A program made the position numbers and the translations under genes. The notes beneath the pieces were generated by a model. The model searched no databases. It saw nothing but the letters and a program-made list of their open reading frames with translations, and was not told where the DNA came from. Positions 49,244-62,500 of a stretch of 64,000 bases of DNA are shown one piece after another. The DNA comes from Whitmania pigra (lineage: Eukaryota > Annelida > Clitellata > Hirudinida > Haemopidae), in assembly GCA_021613335.1 (NCBI GenBank), contig JAJTWR010000159.1, positions 1,966,501 to 2,030,500 of the forward strand, given 5' to 3'. How positions within the stretch are numbered: the first letter of the stretch is position 1; each line of letters opens with the position of its first letter.

Positions 49244-49249
49244 AATAAA
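49244..49249 (+). terminator. Poly(A) signal of LAS1 module 2
   Basis: AATAAA 54 bp after the stop codon. A further AAATAAA lies at 49202. The RAD51B transcript on the other strand has AATAAA at 49366-49361, so the two genes end tail to tail within about 150 bp. Confidence 0.55.
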
Positions 49250-49741
49250 ATGAAATTTGTATCTAAATTCTAATTGTTTACATTGTTCAAAGCAGAGAAA
49301 TAATATTATTTTTTAAAAATGTTAATTCAGAAAAAAAGATGCAACTCTCAGAAACCTCAATTTATTTGTAACCAAAGCACATTCTCAGGCAGTTTCCTAG
49401 AGCAAAAAGCATTGAATTTCTCTGTACATTGGAAACCCTTCATTCTCATGCACCATGGTGTTAATCTCTTTCCGACCAAGTAGAGGTCAGATTTTGCCAT
49501 CGGTGGCAAAATTTGTGCTGCAGGTTTCCATCTGAATCAGTCTCAATGTTCCATAAAGCTTTCATTTTCTAAAGGAAGTCCTGACTTTGTGTTGACATTG
49601 AGAGGGAAATTACTTCTTGCACAATAATCTCCGTCACCTAAAATGTTAAATACATTAAAATAACAGTGTTCGATACAACCAACCTCAATGAATAGAATAT
49701 ATATTTTCAAAAATTACTTCAAACAATAATTAAAAATTAAA

Positions 49742-52700
49742 TCAAAGATTACTCTGGATGACAATGCCTGAGCTTTCGACTGTGTAGTATAGCTTCACAT
49801 ACGGAGCTTGTGGTGATTTAACTAGATGAAGCTGAAAATTATTCAATGAGTTGGTTAGCTACATGGGTGTGAAATAAAGTAAATTGGGATATTTACCTCC
49901 CTAGTATTTGGTCTTAGATTTGAGTATTGAAGAACTATTCTGGCATTGATGCAATGACTCCACTGAGCTCCAAGAGCTATAACCACATTGCTTTCTCCTG
50001 CATTGACAGCCCATGAATCACATATTATCAATTTCAATGATATTCATAAAACATATGAAATGAAAAATGACTACACAAATATCATACAAACTGATAGCTA
50101 AATACTTTTCAGTTAGTTCATCAAACATTCGTTTGCCAATATGGCCATTCTGTAAAAGAGGCTAGAGAAGGGTGTTTTGTGCCCCCCTTGCAGATATGTT
50201 TACCTCTTTCACCCATAAAAATGCTTTGGACTAGACAAAGTTGTTAATAATTTAGTGCAATGTTGAACTGCCAATATAATACTGCTCTTATTGAAGACTA
50301 GCAGATATCAATTTAGACCAGGGATCACCAAAGTTTTTAGGCCAAGAGCCATATTGCTGTCTTCTGAAGTTTTGGTGGGCCAAATATAGAAGAAATTAAA
50401 TTTACTAAATTATGATAAATTAATAAAAAGCTATTTATTGTAGATCTATGATGTGAATTAAATTTACCAAAAACAGAGAAAAGAATGAATAACTGTAAAC
50501 ATATGATTGAACTTTTGGCAATGTGCATATCAGAGCACAGTGGTTACCGTAAATTATGTAGTTTCAGAACATGTTACTCGTCGCGTTTCGGTATGCTTTA
50601 CACAGGCTTCCGTTGTTATAATTTTCCCCTATGTTTTACTTTTTCAAAGAGGGCTCCGCTGGCAGTATTAGTTAATAAGACCTCAGAGGGCTTTGGAGAA
50701 CCATGATTTATGCAGAAAAAACATCTACACAATATATTATGATTTGAGATTCTGAGACAGACTTAATAATACTTAAAATAAATACTTAATCTTCTTAAGT
50801 GAGAATCCCATTTATATGATGAATCTTTTTAGGAAAACATAAAACTCTTAAAGCTCTTCAGCTTCATATAGACTTACAATTTTTCCCCTTTGTTTGGATT
50901 GTATGCAATCCACAGCAATGAATAGATAATTAAATAAATAAATTAACTGTACATATCACCATAATGATTAAATGAAAACTAGAGTGAAATTAATCCATGG
51001 CAAACAAATTCAATGGGTCGGGAGACTCCAGCGCCTTCACTTAAGTTACTCAAAATATTGGCTAAATACTGGAAATTCAACATTTTATGTTTGCAAAAAG
51101 ATAGTCACGACAAAACATGGGAGAAACAATTGATTACCATCAAAACTGAGTTAAACATGTGAGAGCACAATAACATTCGTACGAATACAGTAAAAGTCCT
51201 GAGGAGAGGACTTCTTAGGGGTAATAGCAAAACATCCTCTCTTCAAGATCCATCAACTACGAACAAAACAGTTCCATGCCAAACAATGCTGTCTGTTATT
51301 CTTCTGCTCTACATTACTTTTACTGTTTTGACATTAGAAAAAGTGAATTTGATAAATGTTCAATTCGTTAGATGTATCTTCAGCATGACAACAGTTTGAT
51401 AAAAAATATAACACAAACCTTATTCAAAATGTGTACGTAAAAATTCCTAAACACTAATCCAACAATTTTGGGCTAAGATTTAAGTTTTTGATGTGACTGA
51501 TAGAAATTATTATGTTTCAAAAAAAGCAAATAACTCACCAAAAGATGAAACCTCATCCAAGTTATCGTCCGACGTATTTGCCTTGATATCATTCTTCTGC
51601 ATACTTGTGCAATCACTTTTAAACTGGGTAGTAATTTGATTTGTAACTATCACCTACAACAATTAAACTACCAATTGTTAATGGTACAAAAGTCTACAAA
51701 AAACCTTAATTTATTCAAAAACCTTGTAAATACAATTTGGGATACTAACTGGAAAGCTGTACTCAGATGCCAAGAACTTCAGTAAGGATGCTTGTCTGCT
51801 AAGTAATTTGTTCCTTTCATAGATATTCTTAACAAACTGCCCATTGAATTCTCTTCGAATAAGAGAAGCTATCGAGTCAATAATCACTAGTCCCGCCTTT
51901 TTTACAATAATTTCTTCTTCCAAATTTTCCAACCTGTTTAGTTGATTATGTATGAACACATGAATACTTCCCAAGAAAAAGATAAAACACCTCACACCTC
52001 AGTTTCAAATCATTAAACTGTTTTTCTCTATAAACAATAATTCTTTTAGCAAGAGACTGAATGCTTTCAGAACTACAGTACTTGTGAGGGTATTTATGAC
52101 GTGCAATTTCAACAAGTCTGCAAAATTAGTTTAACATTTACGGAAGCAAATTAAAATGACTAAAAAGCTATCCATCTCTCATTCTGTCAAATATGATGTT
52201 AAAATGTTCCACCTGTTAGCATCAAAAGCACCCTCTGTGTCAATATAAATGACAGATCTATTTCTGTCGTCATCCAAAGACACAAACACAACAGCAAGCA
52301 TCAAGCAAAATTGAGTCTTTCCGCAGCCAGGTGGGCCTGATATCTGTGATTAATGAATGCAATTGAAATGCTAGGAAACCTAAAAGTTTAAAAAGGTGAT
52401 ATTTTTACTTCTGTTATTAATCCATTCCTAAATCCTCCTGAAAGTAAGTCATCTAAAACATCTAAAGTACTCTTAAGACTTTGTCTGTTTGGAACAGATT
52501 GTTCACTCATTTGAAGAGCCTGCAATGGCAGTTTAGTGAATAGCTAGCAAACAACAAATAAACGTAAATAAATTACATTAGTCGCGCTTGGGGAGGTGGC
52601 TTTACTTGCTCTGTATATGATTTCGTTGGCAGACTGGATGCTTACTTGAAGGAGAAGCATCAATTCTAAGTTGCTCTTATGTAGTACATCCTATATAGAT

Positions 52701-52830
52701 ATGTATATGTTACATTGCTCATAACCGTCAATAAGTGAAATCCATTTACTTTGCATGACGAGACATTACGTTGCGCAAGCACTTCTGTTAATCGTGGAGC
52801 CAATCCAAGGAATTTAACTTTCTTGGACAT
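49742..52830 (-). CDS. RAD51B: RAD51B, RAD51 paralog (9 exons, 337 aa)
   Basis: Exons: 52830-52750, 52690-52610, 52519-52409, 52343-52213, 52117-51998, 51933-51750, 51653-51539, 49997-49897, 49831-49742. RAD51B is an ATPase of the BCDX2 complex that helps RAD51 load at damaged forks and breaks. Walker A is GPPGCGKT (94-101) and Walker B is LVIID (190-194), with IASLIRREFNGQF and ERNKLLSRQASLLKFLA after it. TNQITTQF follows the exon 6/7 junction, and WSHCINARIVLQY sits near the C-terminus. This pattern fits RAD51B rather than RAD51, XRCC3 or RAD51C. The length is close to vertebrate RAD51B (~350). Exon 2 needs a GC donor (AGA|GCAAGT) to stay in frame; a better GT donor inside it (52646) is also in frame. 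A last-exon alternative at 49635-49530 is possible (see findings). Intron 7 (1.5 kb) holds a MITE. Confidence 0.93.
50319..50705. mobile_element. hAT-like MITE in RAD51B intron 7
   Basis: The left end CAGGGATCACCAAAG and the right end (inverted) CATGGTTCTCCAAAG form imperfect inverted repeats. Flanks ATTTAGAC (50311-50318) and ATTTATGC (50706-50713) match at 6 of 8 positions. Subterminal AGGCCAAGAGCCATATTG and its counterpart GGGCTTTGG fit known hAT MITE ends. Confidence 0.6.
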
Positions 52831-53273
52831 TGCCAAAGCTGCTTATCTTTATATTTCACAGAAGCAACGTCACCCTTGAGTTAAACTAGACAACATCTGG
52901 CCCCATCGAGTCCAGTATATATTTAGTGCACAAGTATAAGTATATTTAGTTTGGAATCCAAATTTAGCGGCTTGAACGGTGACAACGTTGAATTTGTTAG
53001 GTTTAAATGTTTGTATAAATTTGGGAGATGACCAATATTGCGGCATTATTTTTTTAAATTGTAATTTTTTTATAAAAACAAGCTATAAATAAGTAAAATT
53101 ATAAAACAATGTCAATATTTTAATTATCACTTTAACATAGTTCTCATTAAGTTAAATTTAACTTAACTGTTTCATTACTCGAAATTACTTTTACACATAA
53201 ACTCAAGCATAACATAACACAGCAAAGTGAGAGTGGGTAATGTAAAGTGAGGCTCGACGTACCGTTGGCGCTA
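52831..53273. promoter_or_regulatory. Putative bidirectional promoter between RAD51B and SRD5A3
   Basis: The two genes start head to head with 443 bp between their start codons. No other gene fits in the gap. I see no TATA box that clearly serves either side. Shared regulation is inferred from the spacing only. Confidence 0.45.
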
Positions 53274-54627
53274 ATGACAATGGGAATGACGATTCTTGGT
53301 GCATTTTGGCTTGTAGCATCTTTTATGATAGTTGTGGCATATGCGCTTTTAACACGCTCTAAAGGTTTGCCCCAGTGCTTTCAAGATTTTGTTTTGTTTG
53401 GGAAGCTTAGGAATAAACGTGTGGCATGGTCCGTGATACAGTCGTTAGAGATACCAAAAAAGTTTGGCTTTGATTTGGCAAATCATTCATTAAATTACCG
53501 TAATTATTAAATCATTTTAGATCTTTTGTATACTTCTACATTGTTGGCACAATTGTCAATAGCAGTTTTGCAGCCTTAACCTGTTACTGTTATTTAAATG
53601 GTATTGCATATCCTAGTTTTCTCATGCAACTTTCTCAGTTGATAACTCGTGAGCATGTATTGTTGTCACAAGAGGGTTGGCAATATTTTTTGTTTTTATA
53701 TACATAATATTGATTTAGTTGAAAGTTTCATTTTTGTCGCAGCTTGTTTTGTTCCAATATTGCTGGGATGTCTTATGATGATACAAAATATGAGAAGACT
53801 CTATGAGACACTATCAATTAGTGTTTATTCAGAATCCACAATAAACATTTTCCATTTCTTGTTTGGAATAATGCTTTATGTCACATTTCCTCTGATAATA
53901 ATGTCTGGAGCATCTGCGCCCAATCATTGCAAAGGTACGCAACAATTTAGTTTAGTTACTTTTAGAGTCTAGTCATAAGTAATCATTAATATGCTTAAAA
54001 TGATAATGAAGTCTTATAAAGAAATATATAGAAATAGTTCATGATAAAGCATTCGTAAAGCAATTAGTGTGAACAATAAAAACGAGACCTAAAATAAATG
54101 CTGTTTTATTTTATAGGTGTGCCTATCAATCTGAAATATTTTCAGGTTTTTGGGATTTCATTATTTATTTGGGCAAGTTATAATCAGTCGAAAGCCAGTT
54201 TAACACTTGCAAAACTCAGATTACATTCAAATGGTACATGTTATGATATATTATGTACATAAAGCATGGTTTAATAAAGCATTTACATATTTTAATATGA
54301 TTTGTTTCAATATATGATTAATTTTAATATTAACATTTTATTTGTTTTTAATTTAAAAAAAAAATAGGCAAATTAAAGAGCTTGGACCATTTTGTACCGA
54401 CTGGAGGCCATTTTGATTTGATTTCCTGTCCCCATTATCTCATGGAAATCCTTATTTACATAAGCTTTTCAATGGTCCATTCTTTTGCGAACTCGACTTT
54501 GAACTGTCTCGTGATATTTGTTGCCACCAACCAGGCCTTTTCAGCCCTTTTTACACATGAATGGTACAAAGATAATTTCAAGAATTATCCCAAAAACAGA
54601 AAAGCTTTGATCCCATTCATTTTGTGA
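53274..54627 (+). CDS. SRD5A3: SRD5A3-type polyprenol reductase (5 exons, 311 aa)
   Basis: Exons: 53274-53461, 53521-53675, 53719-53934, 54117-54233, 54368-54627, all in phase. SRD5A3 reduces polyprenol to dolichol in the ER membrane and so supports N-glycosylation. The protein is multi-pass: an N-terminal hydrophobic helix (~6-25), FQDFVLFGK and IPKK as in the family N-terminus, the conserved RRLYETL...SVYS block (exon 3), and the C-terminal 5-alpha-reductase domain. That domain includes HFVPTGGHFDLISCPHYLME, ATNQAFSAL and YPKNRKALIPF. Human SRD5A3 is 318 aa. The ATG at 53274 is chosen because an in-frame TAA lies upstream. ATG codons at 53280 and 53286 are alternatives. The TGA stop (54625-54627) overlaps an AATAAA. 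Confidence 0.95.
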
Positions 54628-54945
54628 ATAAATAATTCATTAGTCCTGTTTTTTCTTGGATTATGGATGGGTTTTTTTTATTGTTTGGTTGAGCTGCTAA
54701 AGTGGCAAATACCATCATAGATTGTTTGGAACACTTCTAATTGTGAACCTTGTGAATGCACACTGGTTGTGCTCAATCAGTGAACAGCTTCCAATATAAA
54801 CAAGGTTGCCAACATAAATTTTTGGCTCCTAGCTGGTTGTTTCAATATATGTTTGGTCATGGGCCGCATTTGCATCAAATTGGTACTAGAAAACAAAATG
54901 GTTTCAGGGTCGGGACAGGCCCTCCCTGGAGATATGCCCAACTGG

Positions 54946-56282
54946 CAGTGTTGTAAAAATTACCTCATTTCGGTAACTAGTTACAAGTAAAAGTAATAGC
55001 TCAAAAAGCTACTTAAGTATAAGTAAGAGTATTGTCTCAAAAATTTACTCAAGTAAAAGTTAAAAGTTACAGCGTCTAAAAGTTACTTTTAAGTAAAAAT
55101 TACAAGTAACTTTGATGCCGCCATTATTGTGATCATACATCATTCCGTATTATTTAAAAGGAATTGTTTCTCTTATCGTTAAAACAATTACTGGTATTAA
55201 CTGCTAGTACTAACAGTCATTAAGTAATAACATTTGAACTAATGCATTCTTTTGGTGTTTTTATTATTTATTACATTACAATCACAAATTTTTGTTAATT
55301 TTTAACATAACTAAGTCCTCGAATAGTTTGTCACTCATTATGGTCCTTCAGCTGTTCTTTGTCATACCAGCAGAGCTGAATAAACGTTCAACAGCTGCAC
55401 TAGCTGGCAGAGGAGTGTTCAACTGGATAAATAATTTCTTCAGGGTATCGCTTCCAGTAATAATGTTCATGTCATCTGATCGGTCTCGAAGATACTGCAT
55501 TAGAATATCAGTTGACCTTGTGCAATTGAAGAAACTGTCTTCAATACTGTCAGCATCAGATGAACGAGAGCTCAAAGCTCGTCCATCTTTGCTGCATTAG
55601 AAGATGCTATTTTGGCTACCAGTTTCTCATCAAGCTTGACAATCGTTAACTTCTGTTGGATGCATGCGTTCCACGTGGTTCTTTAAGTTAGATGAAGAAC
55701 CTTCATATGCTGAACATGTAGTTTTTGTTTCTGTTGGCAGAGTAGGCATGCATACTTATATGATTTTCCTTTGATTGAAATCTGAACATTTTGTTCAAAT
55801 ACGGCCACGGACTATCTTCACCCTTGTTCCTCTTATCTTCGCTAACGACACTAAAAATGGTTTCAAATGAATCCATACTACGATTTATTAAATCTTATAT
55901 TATTATATGTATATAATATTATATATTAAAAAAGCTTCGGTATGACTAATCAACAATTTCCGATTTAAAACAAAAACGACCGGCGATAACCACAATAACA
56001 AATGAGCGATGATCGGGAAGGGGAAGGTTCTCGAACGAACCAAAGAATAACAATCTAGAATTTAAATTTTTAAATAAATTAAACTAATTTAAAATGTTAT
56101 TTATGTTACTTTGTAACGTCTTGCGCCAAAAAGGTAACGAATTAAAAGTATGACCAAAAATAGTAATTTGTTACAAGTAAGAGTACACAATTTTTTTTTG
56201 TAATTGTTACAAGTAAAAATTACCAAAAAATGTAATTAATTACAGTAACGAATTACATGTAATTCGATACTGCACAACACTG
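54946..56282 (-). mobile_element. hAT element copy 2, internally deleted, perfect 8-bp TSD
   Basis: Same family as 10527-11826, in inverse orientation. CAGTGTTG...CAACACTG ends are flanked by perfect CCAACTGG duplications (54938-54945 and 56283-56290). The minus strand encodes the acidic linker and the hAT dimerisation block (PLPASAAVERLFSSAG, about 55575-55348). It also keeps a BED-type finger remnant near 55760-55660. The central transposase region is missing in both copies, so they derive from the same deleted founder. It lies between the convergent genes SRD5A3 and GCN1. Confidence 0.9.
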
Positions 56283-56552
56283 CCAACTGGCTGCAACCAC
56301 AATAATAATTTTTGTAATGAGGAAGTTTGACTTGAGTGGCTTCTCACTTGATTTCCCTTTACTTTGTGCAATCCAACCCTCATGCCTATCTTCCTATATA
56401 TTGTTAATTTTCTATTTTGTCTAAGCAACTGCAAATAGTAGAATATGTAAAATATGAGATTCAATCAGAGAACAACAATATATTTTGCAGTCCAGTATGT
56501 TTATTTCAGAAGAATTTGGAGTTGTTTGCACTTTCAATAAGTCCAAAATGTT

Positions 56553-59500
56553 TTATTTGAGAAGGGTGGTATCTATGTCCTCGTCGGGCAATTCTGGTTG
56601 AGTTGAAAGTTTCTTTAGAACCTTGGCTGCTACATCAGTGAGTGTGCTCTTCATTATAGGTTCCAATATCTCCAGACACATCTAAGAAAAAAGAAAAATC
56701 AGTGATTTAAATCGGGAACCATATCAGGAAAATAAAATTAAGAAATAACCTGGTAAATTGTGTCATCTTTGCGGTATTGAAGAATTGACATCAGAGCGTG
56801 TTCACTGAAAGACTTGACCACAGCACTCTTGTCTTTTGAACCATTCAATACCACTGGCACAAGTACCTTCAACATTACAGAATCAGGCTCCTTATGAGAT
56901 GCTGAGTGGCCCAAGATGGAAATAATTTGTGCAACCAGTTGCTTGACATCATTTGACTCCACTTTCATGCTCTACAAAGATGAAATTGCAGGTAATTAGC
57001 AAGCCAAAAACCTTTAAGGAGATGAAAAAACTTTAAAACCTTGACCAAAAGATACATCAAATCCTCATCAAGAGGAGAACCAGACAACATTTGGTGATGC
57101 AGAAAATAGGCAGTGCCCTGGAGTCCACTCAAGCTTATAGGGATCTACAAACATAAGTTAATATCAAGCATGTTTACTTTTCAAAACAAAACTAAAAATT
57201 TAAGTAATGCTGTTTTTAATGACCCTGTCTGCAGATGAAAATGTCATAAGAGACTTTTTAATTTTGTCTCCATCAAGAGAAATGATCTTTCTAGGACACT
57301 CCTTCAATGCTATGCTTAAAGAAATGCTTTTGTTGTATCTCAGCACCCAATCCAATGAAGAATCAATGTCTGCATCAGAAAAAACAATCCTTTATTGTCA
57401 TGCCATTGATTTTTATGTGTAAGAAACTCCTCAAATTAGTTAACAATTTTTGAGAGTTTGAAATCGTACCAAGAAGGGAGTTGTTGAGAGTTGCACTGAG
57501 GAGATCAGGATCGAGGCAGGTGCACAGGGCTCCGAGGCAGGCAGCAGCAACCAATCTGGTCGAATCTGCTCCAGATGCCGTGAAGGACTCCAACATTTGG
57601 CACAACTCCTTCTGTGTCTTGTCATTGATTTTGCAGCTTGGATTTACCAGACACAACCTTATGCCTTGGATCAAAGTATCCCTGTTTTGCAATATTGACA
57701 TCATATTACTCGAATGTTGGCATAATTACAAAAATGTGATTCAATAACCTCATGCCAATGTCCTCTGATGTTTTGGTCAGAGCAATTAGCTCAACAAATA
57801 AAGCATCAATTCTGTTGTGGATAGACACAAGTTTCCCCAATGCTTCAGCTGCTTTTATTCTGACACCTCTGTTGATGTCATTGAAAGACTTCATGAAAGT
57901 TGTTTGAAGTTGAGGCAAAAATGGCTTCAGATTGGCCCCGCACTGTTGAAGCAAACGTTCGTTATTTATTAGAGTCGCCGACATTAAAACAAATCACAAC
58001 GGTACAGAATTAGACGAAAGTACCTTAGCGAGGAGAAGATTCAAGGTATCCAGCATGGCAGCTTTGACATTGTAGTTATATCTATCCCCCAGAATTCTGA
58101 TGAGGGCACCAGTTATATTTATAACAGACGGTTTCAGTGCCTCGGAGCTGGTCCTTTTAATTGCTTCCGACAGACCTATCGATGCACTTTCCTTAGCTTC
58201 AGCATTACCAGACAAAACGCCTTCACGGAAGATGATGACCAAAGGAATGATGCCCTTCAGAAGAATATGTGAAATTAGTTAACAAATAGCCCTTTGCAGT
58301 TTTAGTCACAAATGCTGAGTAATACAAATTACAATGAGTCCAATTACTCACAAAGTAACTCAAAATATATTAAGGCTAATTATTACAAATCAGCAATAAT
58401 AAATAAAAAATAAATCACTATTACAATTATCAAAAGCAAGAAATTGGTTAAAAGTAATCTTTTTGCCTAATTGCGGAAAACATTTTTGTACGTAAAAAAA
58501 ATAAATGTTGAACCTTCTTTGGAATGGAAAATCCAGGTAATTCATCAGCACCTTTAAGATCAGCAACTGCAAACCTAATTGCCTGCCTGAGTTGGCTGAT
58601 GTACAGTAACATTGAACTAGAGTCCAATTTCTGTAATCGATTAACGCTTTCAATGAAGTGAATGTCTCATAACAAAAATAAACTCATGAGAAAAGAAGGT
58701 ACGACCTTCACGACAGAATTCAAGCAATCCCAGGCGGTGTTTATGATTCCTTCGTTCGTTTCAATAGCAAGGTGAATGAGGGATCTCAACAACTGAGGGA
58801 TAAATTCTGTTAAATCAGCCTTTGACTGTTCACAGAAAACATGCAGTAACTTCAAGAATGCCACTCTGTTTGCTGGTGGAAGTTCAGCATTATTGGCTCC
58901 ACCTATCATGGCCTCCATTGTTATCCTGATCGTAGCATCATTATGGAGCGACAGTATGACCGACTTGCAATATTGCATCTCCTGGAAATAAAATATAATT
59001 CATGCTTAAACAAGGTAAAAATACAGTAAAAGCAAGATATTTAATAATAATAACAATAATAATAATAATATATGCATTGTCATACAAAGCCTATCTATCC
59101 AATTTGAGAGCTAATATGACTGAAGTAGCAAGTGTAACATGCAGTTGTGAAATCATAAAAAGAAACAATCTCCAACCTGATCTTCCTCAGAGGTACCCAG
59201 CTTAAGAGCCAATGAAGCAGTGATGGCTGGCAATATTTTTGACAGATGTTTTGCCAGAGCATCACCAGCAACTGATGAGAGGAAGCACAAGGCCCTGGCA
59301 TTGACTGGAGGAGCTATCAGCTGCAAACATCATAAACAAACTTAAGATGTTTTCAAACATCTTTTTAACATGTTTTTCAGTGTATATTTTATTATCTATA
59401 ACATTTATTATCTATATATTATTATTGTTAATATGCTGCCAGATTAATCAAACAAGGTAAGAGTCCACTCAATATTAAATGTAGCAACGATCTCCAAATG

Positions 59501-62500
59501 CATCACAAAAATATGGCAAATATCAATGGATAAAGCTTACCTGTGGTATGAGATATGGCAGAACAACTCTGCTCTTGATTGCCATGACCTGCCTCAAGCC
59601 ATCCAAAGCATATTCAGACTGCACAGGATCATCCTGCAAATGCCGATGATGAATTCCATAAGTAAAATATATTTAGATAATGTACAGACATCATGTTTAT
59701 GATTATCAAATAGAACTTACCAGCTTCTTGAGAAGGTCGGGCAAGATGTCTTCGAGAGTACGAGAACCAAGATTGCTGTGGAGGATGTCAAACGTTGATG
59801 CCGCAGCTTCCCTGACAGAAGGAAGAGGATCGCAAAGTGCTTTCCTCATACTTGGAATCAAACTATCAGCAAACAATATGACCTGCAACAAACCAACACA
59901 CAAAAATTGTAACAATTTCAAAATTTGTCATTTAATTTGAAGTTTGAAGTTATCAACATTTTCTAACACTTAAATATTTATAAAAATGAAAGAATAAGCA
60001 TGATTACATGATCTCTGCTTGTGGCGTTCATTATTTCACTGAGACCGATGCAAACGCCTTGCCTTTGGTCGGAATCGTCCGAGTCCAGTCCTTTTTCCAG
60101 AATGGGGATGATTTCAGGAAGCACTTTCTCACCCAACTTTTTGACAATGTCACCAAGGGTCCTGGCTGCCACCTGGAATTGATTTATTAATTTAATGGTA
60201 ATTATGTGTTTCACCATGAAATTCAACAGAGTTAACAGGTTCATGTTATCCATGCAAGTTACATGTAATTGGGTCCTAGAAATCAACAACTCCAAATCAT
60301 CTTGGCTAGGCAATGGACTTTAATCAAGTAAACAAATAAACAAGATAAACTCAAACAAATAATAGTAGAATGTAAGTCGTAACCTGTCTCTTATCTGGAC
60401 TCTGACTTGCCAGACATCCGAGCAGCATGTGGAAGAGATCGGACATGATGTTCTTGAGGGTCCTCGGCGTGTGAGTGACGATCATCTTCCAAACGTGGAG
60501 TGCAGACTGCCTCACTTGCAGGGCAGTGTCCTGGCGACAAATGTAAAGACCGGCGAACACGCGATTGTAACGTTCCGCTCCCAGTACTGCCAGGATGGAT
60601 TTTTGTGATACTTCTGATCCAAAGTTGTCGTCTTCATCGGCACCATCTGTCGTCATTTTGCCTGACACACCTGGTAAACATAGATAATAGTAAGAAATGG
60701 TCATTAACATTTAACAATTTTGTCCTAGACTAAATTTGAAATACTATTATAATAATATTATAAACCTGAGATTTTGAAGAGAATGTCTCCTAGCAACTGC
60801 ACAGAACTGAACCTGATCCTCCAGTTATCATCGAAAAGACCCTTTTCAACTTCGGGCAACAACAATTCGATGGCGGTGTCGGCATACAGATTCACGATTC
60901 TTTGTCCGGCCTTCAGTGCCGTGTCTCTGACATATTCAGTCTCATCTGCCAATGCCTAGGTACAGAAGCAATATTCAGTTCGCATTTAGTACATGAGAAG
61001 GAAAATATCTTTAAGAAATAAAATTATTAAACAAACCTTCAAAACGGAGGGTATTACAGTTCCAACGTAAGGAATAAAGTCCTCGCCAAAGACCGTAGGA
61101 AGGTAAATGTACATCATGATGTACCCATCTCTCACATTAGGGGCGATATCCACCCGACTGGCTGTCTGAATGATATCGGGCATCAAGCTGTTTAATTTCT
61201 CCAAACCCAAACCTCCGACAACTTCACTGAGACCTAAGAAAGAAAATGACAGTTTAAATAATGTAAGTTACAAACTCTATCCAAAACCTACTGATGTTTT
61301 GTTTCCAAAATAATTAATAAATCAAATATATTTTGGAACTACGTACCTTGAGCAGCACCCGATCTGTCAACAGTGCTCGACTCGGACGTGAGGGTCTGCA
61401 TGAGCCATGGAATCAAATCGTCGATTCCCTTCTCACCCATTCCTCTCACCATTGTTCCAAAAGCTCTGGCAGATGCAGACCTAACCTCTGGCATGGGGCT
61501 CAGCAAAGACTGCTTGAGACCAGGTACCAGGGTAGGCAAGTACGGTGACAAATCTTTTTGGTCAGTGAGAGAATACATGTTGCCGACGATTTGGGCGGCA
61601 ATTTTCCTGGTTTCGGTCGACCGGTCGGTCAAAGCCCTCTGAACCACGGGCATGATGAGAGCCAGAGAAGGAGAATCAATGAAGTGCACGAATTTCGTGT
61701 CGAGCAATTTCTGAAGCGCTGCAGTAGTTTTTTTAGTCGGATCTTGAAGGGCTTCCAACAACACTGGCACAACAGCTACAAAACATGTTACATTATCAGT
61801 CAAGTATTAAGATTAATAACATAAAAATTTAGCTTCCAAACCCTGAATCTCTGGATTTCTTATTACAGAACCAATCTGTTTAAGAGCCTGACATCCGGCA
61901 GTCTGAACTTTGACATGAGAATCAGTGAGAACTTCCAACAACTTAGGCACAATGTTGGGCAAACAGGCTGATAGCTGCTTGGGAGCACAATGAGCCATGG
62001 CTCCCAATAATTCAACAGATCCTAAAAAACATTCATTCTTCAATGTATCTAGTATATTTGCAAAGAGAAATTGCACAAGATTTGTAGTTGTTTTCAGTTA
62101 ACTTAAATAGTCTTAAAGAACTAAAGCATAATTACCACATTTTGTTCTCCATGATGACTCATTATCAATGGCATTTAGTAATGATGGAAGAACAAGTTTT
62201 ACTCCATGAGCACTCAAATTGCTCATTACCACTTTTGCAGTTTCATCAGCAGCCTGAAAATATTAGTGAAATATTATTGTGATTGTTTTTATGCACATCC
62301 ATAAAGTTGGAGCTCAACGAAATTTAACAAAAGCACACCTTCCTGATCTGAGGAATGCTGTCTCCGAAACTGAGAAGAAGGTATGGAAGGAGATGAACAA
62401 CGTAGGGCTCAAATAATCTTCCCAATGTTTGGCACAGCAGCTCAAAAGCAAGCAAAGATCCTGAAAAATTAGAGGATTGTCAGATCACTGCTCACAAAAT

